From: Aedes albopictus
Taxonomy: Eukaryota > Arthropoda > Insecta > Diptera > Culicidae
DNA: 64,000 nt
Assembly: GCF_035046485.1 (NCBI RefSeq)
Contig: NC_085137.1
Location: 256,640,733-256,704,732 of the forward strand
Direction: 5' to 3'
The notes beneath the pieces were generated by a model. It was given only the letters and a program-made list of their open reading frames with translations, was not told the DNA's origin and did no database searches. Below, in pieces: positions 46,095-57,526 of the stretch. Numbering within the stretch: the first letter of the stretch is position 1; each line of letters starts with the position of its first letter. The position numbers and the translations under genes are program-made.

Positions 46095-46521
46095 CACCGT
46101 AGCCTCCCGATTTTCGCGGTATGGTTCTTTTAGCAGCTGATGCAGCTCGTGGTTCATTCGCCTTCTCCAAGTCCCGTCTTCCATCTGCACTCCGCCGTAG
46201 ATGGTACGCAACACCTACCGTTCGAAAAATCCAAGAGCGCGTTGGTCCTCTACACGTAGGGTCCATGTTTCGTGCCCATAGAGGACGACCGGTCTAATCA
46301 GCGTTTGGTAGATAGTTAACTTCGTATTACGGCGAACTATATTCGATCGTAGAGTTCTGCGGAGTCCAAAGTAAGCACGATATCCTACCACAATGCGCCT
46401 CTGAATATGTGTGTGAGCTCAAGTACACGAATTCTTCAACCGCCTCGATTTCATCACCGTCGGTAGAAATTCGGGATGGCGGGCACGGTGATTCCTCCCT
46501 GGAGCCCTTTGCCATCACGTA
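46095..46521 (-). pseudogene. RTE-like retrotransposon copy 1, RT thumb region
   Basis: - strand frames read DGDEIEAVEEFVYL and, in another frame, MAKGSREES, separated by shifts. Matches copy 2 from 57714 to 57990, then continues upstream where copy 2 is truncated. Confidence 0.78.
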
Positions 46522-47442
46522 CAGGGGATAGACAAAATGATCGGGACAGGCAAAATTTTCACTTTTCAAAAAATGTTCAATTAGCTGTAGCTTTTCGAAA
46601 AGTGCATCAAATATTCTCAAATTTTTACTGTAAGTTCTTCAACTAGTTGTGTAACAGTGGACAAAATTTGGAAAAGATCAGACAATTCTTCACGAAGTTA
46701 TAAAGATTTTTGGAAAAGGTAAAATTATCCGATAGCCAACTTTGAGCTGTTATATCTCCGGATTCAATGAACCGAATGCAATGAAATTTTGACCATTTAT
46801 GACTTATATAATGAGCTATGAAAAACTATTGACTTAACTTAATATTCTTAACACGGAAGAAAATTATAACGATTAGTTTATTTTTCTAATAAAACACCAA
46901 ATTATCCAAAACATTAACATCGTTTCAAAATTCAAGATGCAAATTATAGTTCATTTAGTTTCCCTCTAATTGACTTATATATAAATGCGTTTTGAAGGAA
47001 AGTATGTTGTTAGCCGCCAATAAGTTGAAAAAGTTATGAGATGCATATTAAAAATAGACCAATTTACTAAAAAATCGTGAAAAAAATAAAATCGCTATAA
47101 TTTTTTCGCTTGTTAAAAATGTCAAGTTAAGTCAAATGTTTTCCAGAGTTCAATATATGAGTCATGAATTGTAAAAATTTCATTGCAATCGGTTCATTGA
47201 ATCCGGAGATATAACAGCTCAAAGTTGGCTATCGGATAATGTTATCCTTTTCAAAAATCTTTATAACTTCGTGAATTATTGTCCGATCTTTTCCAAATTT
47301 TGTTCACTGATACACAACTAGTTGAAGAACTCACAGTAAAAATTTGAGAATATTTGATGCACTTTTCGAAACGTGACAGCTAGTTGAACATGTTTTGGAA
47401 AGTAATAATTTTGCCTGTCCCGATCATTTTGTCTATCCCCTG
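46522..47442. mobile_element. TA-flanked fold-back element, 921 bp
   Basis: TA at 46520-46521 and 47443-47444. The ends CAGGGGATAGACAAAATGAT are perfectly inverted. Arms of about 350-400 bp share blocks such as TATCCGATAGCCAACTTTGA. The central loop is AT-rich. Tc1/mariner-like from the TA target and ends. Confidence 0.93.
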
Positions 47443-47444
47443 TA

Positions 47445-47560
47445 CTTTGTCTTCGACATATTAATGACGATTCGTCTGGCTTCACTCTTTAACGGCACAT
47501 ATGTATTTGCTCAATCTAGCTAAAATCAGAAGAGCCCAGGCTACACTGTCAGCTAAGCAA
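47445..47560 (-). pseudogene. RTE-like retrotransposon copy 1, upstream RT remnant
   Basis: The frame continues the RT upstream of the previous piece (INMSKTK-like on the - strand, with the insertion removed). It fades within about 100 bp. Confidence 0.5.
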
Positions 47561-48913
47561 ACAACTCTTAACTAGAGAAGTATTCGGCGCTTTATTTATG
47601 TTGAGCTCCTCAATTATATCGTATCGCCAAATTATGTTGGCTAGTGACAAGGCCAATTCTTTAGATATTTGTGCAATTTCCGATAAAGCAACTCTGTGGC
47701 GCCACGAAAGTTTTGAGTTATTGCTGTACCTGTAAATGTCATCATCGTCCTACATACAATTTCTTCATTCTTGACCAGCGGCAATTACAAATGTAAGTAT
47801 TTGCTCGTATGTGGACATCGGAATCAACACAAGGCATGACTTATGTGAGGTCAGTCGAACGATTATTCTGTTCATTATCGATAATTGTTGTCCCAAGGTT
47901 GTGGCCATAATTGAAGCCACCTCTTCGAACGACTGTGTAAATAAAAACCAGAAGCCAGCGACACTGACACCCCTCCACTATAGCTACCAACAGTACTTAT
48001 AGGAATTCAGTTCAAGAAATCGAAGCCCGACTTAATCGTAGGGCTATCTAAAGTGTTGTCCGCAACCTTGGACTGTCTCGTTGCACCTGTGATACTAAGT
48101 AATAAAACGAAAGATTGCTTCCTCACGGGTGGGTACGAAACAACATGCTGGGTTTCAGGACCCAAAACTGCTGAAACTAACTGGCGCACTGAAATTGAAG
48201 TTGGCCCAGCAGTTGCACACATGTCCCAACTGCATCTGCAATTCAAAGCCCCCGATCGCACTCCCCGATAAAATCACAATTTATGCTGGCAGTAATCAAT
48301 TACATATTTATGATATCTCAATATTTTTTCACCACGAATTCCATTTTCCGCTGGCAGTTGATTTGATTGTTGAATAATGCATTCCGCCGGGTCATAAATC
48401 ATTTCCCCCCGGTCGTCGACGGCAAGTATGAAATTTGATTTCAAAATCGCTAAATCATACCGAAAACGTGTTTGAAAATCGTTTGGAATTCATGTGCGGC
48501 ACCTGCTCTGCTGCCAGAGCTGCGAGCGGAAAGGAAAAAAAAAATCTGGAAAACGTTGGCGTCCGCGCACACCTTCGCGTTTCGAAACTCACAGTACACA
48601 GCAGCTTCAAGCTTGTTGGCTGAGCCTCGAAGCCAAGTACATTGATATACAGGGTTGGTGAATTCCACCTCTTGCTTGTTCAACTAACCGACGGCGACGG
48701 CCGAGTGATCGTTCTTGGCGTGGTTGCCTCAGCAGTAGTGGCAAACATTCCACCAACTGTTCGCCACAAAGACAAAGTATAGTGAATGAAATTTGTGAGA
48801 AAAATGGTAAAAATGGAAAAAGTTAAAGACCTCCGGCTATAAGGATTACAATATAACAGCGTTGTTGACACAAGTCTCGCTTTTTGTATGCCTTTTGTTA
48901 TAGCAATTAATCA
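47561..48913 (+). other. Intron, single-copy appearance, possible regulatory DNA
   Basis: No repeat recognised. 48270-48420 has two GCTGGCAG motifs (48278 and 48351), each followed by a TAAT/TTGAT homeodomain-like AT core, in otherwise balanced sequence. Confidence 0.35.
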
Positions 48914-49060
48914 TGTGCATTAGACCTGTTCACTTTTTGCCCTTCTTACACTCATAAGAAGGGTATAAATATCGCTCGAAAAACCGACTTCCGATCCGAG
49001 GCCCGGAGGGCCGAGTCTCATATACCAATGAACTCAGCTCGACGAACTGAGCAAATGTCT

Positions 49061-49090
49061 GTATGTGTGTGTGTGTGTTTTTTTTTTTTC
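49061..49090. repeat. (TG)n microsatellite and poly-T (R1 element 3' junction)
   Basis: TG repeats 49061-49077 are followed by T12 to 49090. Read on the - strand this is a poly(A) tail running into AC repeats. Confidence 0.85.
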
Positions 49091-50841
49091 CTCCCAACCT
49101 CCCCAGCAGAGAAAACCGATTGGAAAAACTCTGCTACACCTTGATGCCTCGATCCCCCTGGTACCACTGATATGCGACTGCTTCAGGGGGGGCAATGCGC
49201 TCATGCGCTCTTCTGCTACTGTGCTCATGCACTTTGTGTCGCTCCTAATCTATACTCTTACACGTCTCGTATTTTGCTTACTCCGGTTGGTGTTGGCTCG
49301 CCATTAAGCGGACAACATGCTTAGTTTCAAATTTGTTATTCTACACGTTCTAATGTTAGTACCTAACATCGCCATTCAGCGACACATAGGTACAACATAC
49401 ACACAATTTGTTATTCTAATACCACGCAAGGCATTCGGATCCTACTAACTTGCTCCGAACGGTGTCCTCCCCGTGCCGCCGTTGCGCCATTTAGCACTCC
49501 AGCTTTCCGCGCACGACTCGTGTAGTCCCCGACGGTGGATCTACCCTACGCCGACAAAGAGTTCCCCGGCAGTGGAACATCTTCCGAAACCGTTTCTTCC
49601 CAGACAGGTGCCGAGGTCTCTCCTGCGATTCCGGTTGGAGACTGGCTTCCGGTTCACAGGCGCCCCGACGACCAAATTCCGGTGCTTCTTCGCGATAGAC
49701 TCGGTCTAGTCCCCGGCGGTGGCCCTAGCCTACTCCGACGGAGAAAAACCCCGGCGGTGGAAGTTCTCCCGATACCGATGTTTCTATCCCGACCAGTAAG
49801 GTGCCGAAGTCGGTCCGGCGATTCCGGTTGGTGGTGGACTTCCGGTTCACCGGCGCTCCGACGACCAAAAACCGGTGCCACGTTACGGACGACTCAGTCA
49901 TGTCCCCGGCGGTGGATCATGCCTACCCGGATCGCGTTCCGCCGCTCTCTGGTCTTCGCGCCACTTCCTCTGCAGCGCGGACAGCATCCTCGTTACTGCT
50001 CTGTCGACAGCGTTCCACGTGTTTTCATCGCGACACATCTCTTCGACAATGTTGTCGACTGTCACTCCGCCCAGCAAGACGCGAATTTCTTCGAACCTGG
50101 GGCATTCGAAAACGACATGTTCCGGTGACTCCTCCACGTTAACACACTCCGGGCAAAAGGGCGAAAGAGCATGCCCAAACCGGTGCAGGTACTTCCTGAA
50201 GCAGCCATGGCCGGACAGGAACTGCGTCAGATGGAAGTTCACCTCCCCATGCTTCCTATTCACCCACGCTGACACGCTAGGGATAAGCCGGTGCGTCCAC
50301 CTGCCATTCGCCGAATTGTCCCACTCTTGCTGCCATTTAGCCAACGAGTTCGCTCTGACGATATCTCTTACGCTCCTGGTACTTCTGCGTTGGTAGCATT
50401 CCACGTCTTCGGCGATGGTGATGCAAATGGGCATCATTCCCGCGATAACACATACTGCCTCCGTCGAAATGGTTCTGTACGCGCTGGCGACCCGAGTGGC
50501 CATGAGTCGGAATGCGCTGTCTAGCGCTCTTCGATTCCGCTTCGTACTCAGTGCTTCAGCCCATGCTGGGGCACCATACCTGAGTATTGAGCCTGCTACG
50601 CTCGCCAGAAGACGCCTCTTACTACTTCGTGGTCCCCCGACGTTCGGCATGATCGTCGCTATAGCATTGACAGCCTTCGCTGCCTTTCCGCAGGCGTAGT
50701 CAACGTGCTCCTTGAAGTTAAGTCGATCATCGACCATCACTCCTAGATGCTTCAAAGCTCGTTTCGATGTGATAACATGCTCTCCGACTACGATCTCCAT
50801 CGTTTGGACTGCTTTACAGTTGCTGACCAGAAGCACCTCCG

Positions 50842-50844
<3 letters not shown>
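49091..50844 (-). pseudogene. R1-clade non-LTR retrotransposon, 5'-truncated
   Basis: The open frame (50844 down to 49898; 'HTHT' residues upstream are only the microsatellite) gives an RT C-terminus: NCKAVQTMEIVVGEH, LKHLGVMVDDRLNFKEHV, AGSILRYGAPAWAEAL. A CCHC-type zinc motif, CPECVNVEESPEHVVFECPRF, follows, as expected in R1/I-type elements. The 3' UTR (49091-49897) contains a tandem duplication and ends in poly(A). Endonuclease, gag and most of the RT are missing. Both outer junctions are AC repeats, matching the microsatellite-targeted R1 group (Waldo, Mino). Confidence 0.85.
49526..49901. repeat. Tandem duplication (~190-bp units) in R1 element 3' UTR
   Basis: Units 49526-49708 and 49709-49901 share GTCCCCGGCGGTGG starts and CGATTCCGGTTGG and CCGGTTCACCGGCGC blocks. 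A third start at 49902 enters the coding end. Confidence 0.82.
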
Positions 50845-50926
<82 letters not shown>

Positions 50927-50950
50927 TATGTGTGTGTGTGTGTGTATGTG
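50845..50950. repeat. (TG)n microsatellite, ~106 bp
   Basis: TG repeats with a few TA interruptions. On the - strand (AC)n abuts the truncated 5' end of the R1-clade element. Confidence 0.97.
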
Positions 50951-50974
50951 CGTTACAAAAAAAGTCACGCACGT

Positions 50975-51715
50975 TTCTCAGCCGTCTGTCAACCGATTTG
51001 AGTTCTCTTGGAAGCAAATGAAAGCTACTACATCCTAGTAGAACGCTATTGAATTTTTTTTCGATTGGACGTTTGGTTACCGAGATATCTCTCGAAGAGT
51101 ACTTATGAGTCATACTTCTAAACTTTTTAAGATTTTTGTCCAAGTGTATCATAATAAATATTTCGACCGTTTGTCAATCGAATTGGGTTCTCTTGGCACC
51201 AAATGAAAGCTACAGCATCCTAGTAGATCGCCCAGAAATTTTGTTTCGATTGGACATTTGGTTACAGAGATATCTTTCGAAGAGTACTTCGGATTTATAC
51301 AACTAAACCTTTTGAGATTTTTGACCAAAAGTATCATAATAAATAACTTAGCCGTCTGTCAACCGATTTCGGTTATCCTGGCACCAAATAAAAGCTACAA
51401 CATTCTAGTAGAACCCTATACAATTTCATTAGGATTGGACATTTGGTTACCGAGATATCTTTCAAAGAGTACTTGGGAGTAATACAGGTTAACTTTTTGA
51501 GAGATTTTTGACCAAGGGTAACATAATAAATATCTCAGCCGTCTGTGAACCTTTTTGGGTTCTCTAAGCACCAAATGAAAGCTACAATATGCTTGTATAA
51601 GGCCCTGAAAATAATTTCGATTCGACATTTGATTACTGAGATATCTTACGAAGAGTATTTCAATAAATTCTTTTTTTATTATATTCACTTGTTATCTTGC
51701 ATTTGTTTTTGATCA
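50975..51715. repeat. ~185-bp tandem repeats (4 copies)
   Basis: GCCGTCTGTCAACCGATTT-like starts at 50981, about 51166, 51351 and 51538. Each contains ACCAAATGAAAGCTAC and TTGGTTACCGAGATATC. A faint fifth copy may lie near 52028. Confidence 0.88.
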
Positions 51716-52898
51716 GTCTATGGGAAATTATTTTTCAATAAATGACGCTGACCTCATACAAAGTGTATACTATGTAGTAGGTTATTGTTTTCAACAAAAT
51801 TATAAATAACAAATTACAAATACACAGGAATTTTATGGAAACTAACAATATGTTAAATGAAAGCTTTGAAGAACCAGACAGCCAAAATAACTAGCTAATG
51901 CCAAAACTGATTAACTTAGTAGATATATCATTTTTGTCGTTTTTACACCATAACCATGAATACCAAGTACTTCGGAGCTAATTTAATTGACTGATTTAGA
52001 CAAAGTGTATCTCGCTGATTTTCTTACCCATTTGTTAATCGATTCAAGATCTTTTAGCAGTTAATAAAAAATACAAAATTCCAGAATATTTAAGCAATTT
52101 TTTAAACATTCCATACAAGACTCTAGGAAGTGTCTGGCATTTCTGGTAGTTTAGTCCATGGTCCATGATGCTATTTTGGAAACCAATCCACAAGATGCCA
52201 AAATCCACAATATTTTCTAGAACTTTTGGTCAATTCCACAAAACAAATATGTTAAATACAAATAATACAACAATAATTTTAATAAGTGTAAGAAGGGTTC
52301 TGTTCACCATAGGTGGATTAAATCGGGGTTTTTTACCTACCCGTGTCACATCAAATTATCAATCCACATGCAAAAACAAGTCTTCAGTCCAAAAATGAGC
52401 CAAATTGATAAAGGTTTAGAGGTGTATCAAATCGATTTTGTGTTTTTTCGAGCATTTTCACGAAAATGTACTTCAATATCCAGAAAATTGCACCAAAAAG
52501 GTACCGAAAATACCGTTAAAATATAATTAGAACAATACTCTACAACTTTGCCGAAGACACTACGGTGTTTAAATTGCGTATTTCAAAGTTATTCAACAAT
52601 TTTCGTTAAAAAAATCACGAAAAAATACAATATTTTTACGATTTTTCATGTGAAAGTCATGTAATTTTACATTGTTTTACGTGACTAATTTTATGAGCTA
52701 TTGCTCTTATGTGTTACGAACATTTCGTCCATACATCATTTTAGTGTAGAAATTCGTTTTCATTGACTAATTATCAAAAGTTTGTCACGTTGATACTAAA
52801 AATTGTACAGAGTTGCCAGCATGAAATAAAACAAAGTTACCCATGATTTAAACGTCATTACACTTCTTTGTCTCATCTGCATCAGTTTAAATTTGGTG

Positions 52899-52967
52899 CA
52901 GTTGGTTGAGCATGAGATTGTGGATTCGAAGATTCAAGGTTCGAGTCCTGGAATAGCATTTTTTTTG
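52899..52967 (+). ncRNA. tRNA-like module (SINE or tRNA-pseudogene type)
   Basis: GGTGCAGTTGGTTGAGCATG resembles an A box region, GGTTCGAGTCC is a good B box, and T8 follows as a Pol III stop. I could not fold a clean cloverleaf, so it is not called a tRNA gene. Confidence 0.55.
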
Positions 52968-53387
52968 CGTCTCGATCCTGCTATGAGTTGATGAAACTAC
53001 GCACTGCATCTCATTACAATTTGGCATCATAGCATTGTTTCGAAACCGTAGAGTGCATAGTAAGAATGAAGTTTCCCTTCATCGTTTAGTTGTGCTGATT
53101 TGTGGGTAGATAGATAACAAGTAAGCTCCACCCACAGTTGTCTGCAAAATGTTGCATCCAGAAGAAGTTCCATCATCGTATTGAATTGTTTCAGCTAAAT
53201 TGATCATTATCAAACAGATGCTCAATATTTCGCTCAGCTGATCTCGTCGACACGATTTATTGTCAACTAGTATAAACTAAATATCTAGCTAGTCCTGGAA
53301 TGGGCTTAATTGGCAGGTCCCGATCATTATTATTTGGGAGATTGCGTGTAAGTCATGGCAGATTCATCATCCTAACTGCTACAAAGG

Positions 53388-53478
53388 AAGAAAAAAAAGT
53401 TTATCATGTATTTGAGCTTGAACCTGGCACCTTCTGATCCGCAGGCTGGAGCCTTACCATCTGCACCATTTCTGATAC
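53388..53478 (-). ncRNA. tRNA-like module, opposite arm
   Basis: On the - strand GGTGCAGATGGTAAGGCTCC and GGTTCAAGCTC stand as A- and B-box-like sequences, followed by a T8 run. It is the diverged mirror of 52899-52967. Confidence 0.5.
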
Positions 53479-54069
53479 TTAAATCAAAAGACATTAGAAT
53501 ACGATGGCATGACGTCTTAATCATGGGTAACTTTGTTTTATTTCGTGCTGGTAACTGTGCGATTTTTAGTATCAACGTGACATACTTTTGATAATTAGTC
53601 AATGAAAACGAATTCCTACACAAAAACGATGTATGGACGAAATGTTCGTTACACAAAGGAGTAATCGCTAAATAATTTAGTCACGCAAAACAATGTAAAA
53701 TTACATGACTTTTATATGTAAAATCGTAAAAATTTCGTGTTTTTTCGTGATTTTTTTAACTAAAATTGTTGAATAACTTCGAAATGCGCAATTTAAACTC
53801 CGTAGTGTCTTCGGCAAAGTTGTAGAGTATTGTTCTAACTATATCCTAACGGTATCTCCGGTATCTTTTCGGAGCAATTTTGTGAATTTCTGAGTAAATT
53901 TCTGTGAAAACGGCTAAAAAAACACAAAATCGATTTGATACACCTTTAAATCTTCATCAAATTGGCTCAATTTTGGACTGAAGACTTGGTTTTATATGTG
54001 GATTGATAATTTGATGTGTCACGGAGAATCGGAGAAAAAAAGTTTCAAAGTGAACAGGTCTAATGTGCA

Positions 54070-54759
54070 TGCTAATATAGTGCTGTTAAAATACTGACAA
54101 ACTCTACATTGCCTGAGCAATAGACAAAATAAGCTAAATAAATATAGTGAAAACGAATATTTGGACAAAAAAACAGAAAATAAATGAACTGAAATTATTT
54201 GCTTCAGTTACGACGACATTATACTAATCACGAGACATTACAACGAAGATTAAAAATGCAATTTAAAATGCATAACTTCGTAAGATCCAATGCATTTCTC
54301 TACAAGTCTTGCATAATAAATCCATTCACGCTTGAGACATCGATTTGCAGCACTTCCCAGCCAACTGTAGGTAGGTATTGACCGAACTTGGTTTAACAGA
54401 TCTTACTATCCCGAGGCACGGTAGATGACGTCGCCGTTTTTACTTTTTTTTCGTTGTTGCTCGCTTACTTATTGCCTTTCAATGCTATTCACTTTCATCG
54501 TCGTCAATTTTTCACACGAACTTGGTTCGCCTTGGAAGGAACGAGCTCAGGTGGCTCAGATGCACTTGATGCCATGTGCCGACGATTATGTTTAGCGAGT
54601 ATAATTTTATATGCTGCCCGGTGGACCGTTTCTGATCGTGTAGAGGTGAAAAAAGCAGTTTGCAATACTCGCATTATGGAACGGCATAGATTCGCTGAGA
54701 CAGGAGTTCACCCTCGTACAAAATTGTTTACAAATATATCATACAACAACGCAATTTTG
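54070..54759 (+). other. Intron, nothing recognised
   Basis: A 120-codon + strand ORF (54454-54816) runs into the repeat array and has no domain; not called. Confidence 0.4.
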
Positions 54760-55150
54760 ATAATGTCTCGAAGAATCTATCAAGGAATCCCTGGTAATCG
54801 CGGGAGGAATTCCTGAAGGAGCTCCAGCAGAAAAATCTCAAAAATTCTTGGAGGAAGAAATAGGAGAGATATCGAGAGAAATCATTCAGGCAATCACTAC
54901 AGGATTCCTTCACGGACTTCCTGGAGAAATCCCGGGAGATATCCCGAAAAAAATGATAAAAACCCGTCGAAGGACTTCATCAGAAATCCCAGAGGGAATT
55001 TTGGGACGCGCCGCTGGTAAAATCCTGGGAAGCATCCATGGACATTTCCTTAAAGGAATCCCTCAAGAAATGGTGTGAGAAAGTCTGAGAAGACAATAAA
55101 TGATTTTCAAAAGAGCTCTGTGAGAAACTACAGGAGAAATACTTACCTCT
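54760..55150. repeat. 12-bp repeat array, opposite orientation
   Basis: Units here read GGAGGAATTCCT-like, the reverse complement of the left-hand arrays, and are strongly diverged. Confidence 0.65.
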
Positions 55151-55184
55151 TTCAGTCCTGAGCACCCATGCTGGGCAAAAGGCC

Positions 55185-56510
55185 GAATTGAAAGACCCTC
55201 ATCCTGGGCGATCGCCAGCCATGGCCTTAGCCTATGGCCAGGTCAAATTGCTGTCGACTTCCTTTATTTCCTTGGCGAGGCTGCGCTACCATGAGCCTCT
55301 GGGTCTAACTCTGGTGCGATGTCTAGCCGGGCTCCAATCTAACGCGCATTTGCAGATTTCGTTCTCGTCCCTGCGTAAAGTGCGACCGACCCACCTCCAC
55401 TTCTGCTGCAGAATTTCTGTCGCAATCGACTTTCGATGACATCGACGGAGGAGCTTCACGTTCCGAGCAACGTCATCAGCCAGTTCGAAGTCATTTACGT
55501 GCTCCTTAGTAATAGGCTGCCGGGGCTGCCACAGCAACCCACGATTTAGCTCACGGTCAATCGCACCAAGCAGGATCTCGTCGATTACGATGAGGAATAG
55601 TAGCGGTGATAGTATACATCTTTGCCTCACTTTAGCAACGATCCGGATGGGATCGGACAAAACACCGTTGTGCAGTTCTCTGCACAAAAATGCCCGGTAC
55701 TGTGCTTCAATGAGGCCGATGATATTCTCAGCAACACCCCTGCGCCTAAGTGCTCCTTACATATTTTCATGATCAAAACGGTCGAAAACTTTTTCGTAAG
55801 CAATAAACACCAAGTAGAGGGATTCTTGAAATACAAATACACTGATTTGCTCCAAGATGACACGGTGCGTAGCAATATCGTCCACACAGGATCGTCTGGC
55901 ACTAAATCCTGTTTGTTGCCGCCGGAGAGTTGCATCAATCTTCTCCTGTATCCGGTTAAGGGTCACTTTGCAGAGGTCACTGTGCAGAGAAGGATGCACA
56001 GCAACATGATGCCCCAACAATTATCGCATACAGTGAGGTCACACTTTTTGGGTACCATTACTAAAACGCGGCTTTGGCTCCCGGTGTTTTCGCTCGCTCT
56101 ATCGCGGTTTTGGCGTTTCTTCGCTCCTCTATCTTCCTTCAGGTGTCATCTGTGATAAACTGCTTTTTTTGGGTGCGTAGCTCACCCAAATTATTCTCGC
56201 CGGTGACGGTGAAGGCGTTCTTATTGGCGCTTCATTGATCTTCTACACTTCCACCTTCCGGAATATCCGCAGCACGGTTCTCCAGCACTTCGACCTCGAC
56301 GAAGGACCTTTTCACCGCAGCGTCTTCGAGCCGGAGTGTTTTGAACCGGCGCCCGATTTTCTCCTCCTGTCGATGGATCCTCGCAATGCGCAGCCCGGTC
56401 TCGCCGATTAGGAGATGATGGTCGGACGCAATGTCGGCGCTACGTTTGTTCCGTACTCTAGGCTCCGTCTCCATTTCCGGCTGATGCAGATATGGTCGGT
56501 TACAGGAGGA
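55185..56510 (-). pseudogene. Non-LTR retrotransposon (RTE-like) EN-RT remnant
   Basis: The - strand carries, from high to low coordinate, an endonuclease end (RNKRSADIASDHHLLIGE, about 56400-56460), an RT middle (LNRIQEKIDATLRRQQTGFS and LYLVFIAYEKVFDRFDHENM, 55757-55960) and an RT core (VRQRCILSPLLFLIVIDE then ELADDVARN, 55480-55640). It ends with KWRWVGRTLRRDENEICK. Catalytic FADD has become LADD and frames break several times. A non-matching piece at about 56025-56215 may be an insertion. Confidence 0.82.
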
Positions 56511-57420
56511 ATCCCTGGAAAAAATTCTTGAAGGAATCCTCAAAAAAGTACGGGGAGTATTTTTTAGAGAAATCGTATTTAGCATATCTTCATTGAATTC
56601 CTGGGAGAGTCCCTTAAGAAGTCCTTGGATGAACACGTGGAACAATCCTGGAAGGATGTTGGAGAGGAATCTCAAAAGAAAAATCTCGGGTAGAAATCTG
56701 TTAAAAATTTGGATGAATCACTACATACATTCTCAGAGCAATTCCAGAAGAGTTCCTGGAGATATGCCAAGATATGTGCCACGCTAAATCTCTGAAAGAA
56801 TCCTTGGCAGATTTCCATGAAGAATTTTAGGACGAATCCCTGGAAAATTTTCGAGAGGAATCCCTAGAGAAATTTCGTGAGGAATTTTGAAAATAATCCC
56901 TGGGGAAACCTGGCTGGGATTCCTGGAGATATCCGTAGAGGCAACGGCGTAGTCAGCTTTTTCTTTTTACTTACTCACTTTATTGAACAAACATGAGAAA
57001 AAGAAGGACCGAGAGAGGCGCCACTCACCCTTGGTTTCATCCCACTTTTTATCGTGTTCATTTGGGAGAGTGAGAAAAAAAAGAAAAAGCTGGCTACGCC
57101 GTTGCGTGGAGGTGTTCCTCAAGAAATCCCAGGAAAGACTTCGAGAGCGATTCTGAAAGATCTCCGGAAGAGTTTCATAAGGGTTTTAGAGCCGTTCAGA
57201 GAGTGAGTTTCAGATTGTCTGGTAGGGTTTCACTCTCTTGTGGGTTATTTCAGAAGGATTTCGTTTTAGGGAATCTTAAAGGGTTTTATTTAGGGTTCTA
57301 TGGTGTTTCAGTAGAATCAGGGCGTTTCCTGAGGGTTCCGAGAGGCTTAAAAGGATTTTAGAGATTCTTTCATAGCCCAAATATTCCATGAACCTCCGAC
57401 ACCCCTTTGAAACCCTTCTA
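56511..57420. repeat. 12-bp-type array, diverged, with nested MITE
   Basis: GGAATCCCTGGA- and GAGGAATCTC-like units continue the opposite-orientation array on both sides of the MITE at 56942-57104. From 57180 the units change to AGGGTTTC-like. Confidence 0.6.
56942..57104. mobile_element. hAT-type MITE, 163 bp
   Basis: 8-bp flanks CGTAGAGG (56934-56941) and CGTGGAGG (57105-57112) differ at one base. The inverted ends are CAACGGCGTAGTCAGC and CAACGGCGTAGCCAGC followed by TTTTTCTTTTT. Confidence 0.85.
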
Positions 57421-57526
57421 GAGCCCCGGAGCCCCTCAATTTTACGCACTAGTTCAATTTATGCATGTTTTTTTTTCGCATGTTTTAACGGGCACAGATT
57501 ATCAATATTAACTTCTTTTCTCCCCA

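Larger units (their letters stand above)
52341..54024. repeat. 1.7-kb palindrome with tRNA-like modules
   Basis: Outer ends CCGTGTCACATCAAATTATC and CCGTGACACATCAAATTATC are inverted. Arms of about 500 bp match well (for example AGTGTCTTCGGCAAAGTTGT near 53803, reversed near 52540). The inner parts carry convergent tRNA-like modules. No clear target duplication. Confidence 0.85.
48920..54063. mobile_element. Composite TIR unit, 5.1 kb
   Basis: TGTGCA is duplicated at 48914-48919 and 54064-54069. The ends TTAGACCTGTTCACTTT are inverted on both sides. Near the left end, CCTTCTTACACTCATAAGAAGG is a small palindrome. An older inner end (GTGTAAGAAGGG) is seen at 52288, so the unit appears layered. 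Contents: microsatellite, R1-clade fragment, 185-bp tandem repeats and a palindrome. No transposase. Confidence 0.78.

Noticed and set aside
50712..51152. ORFs with long VCVCVC or HTHTHT runs
   Set aside because: Microsatellite translation; only the R1-clade part of the - strand frame below 50845 is real.
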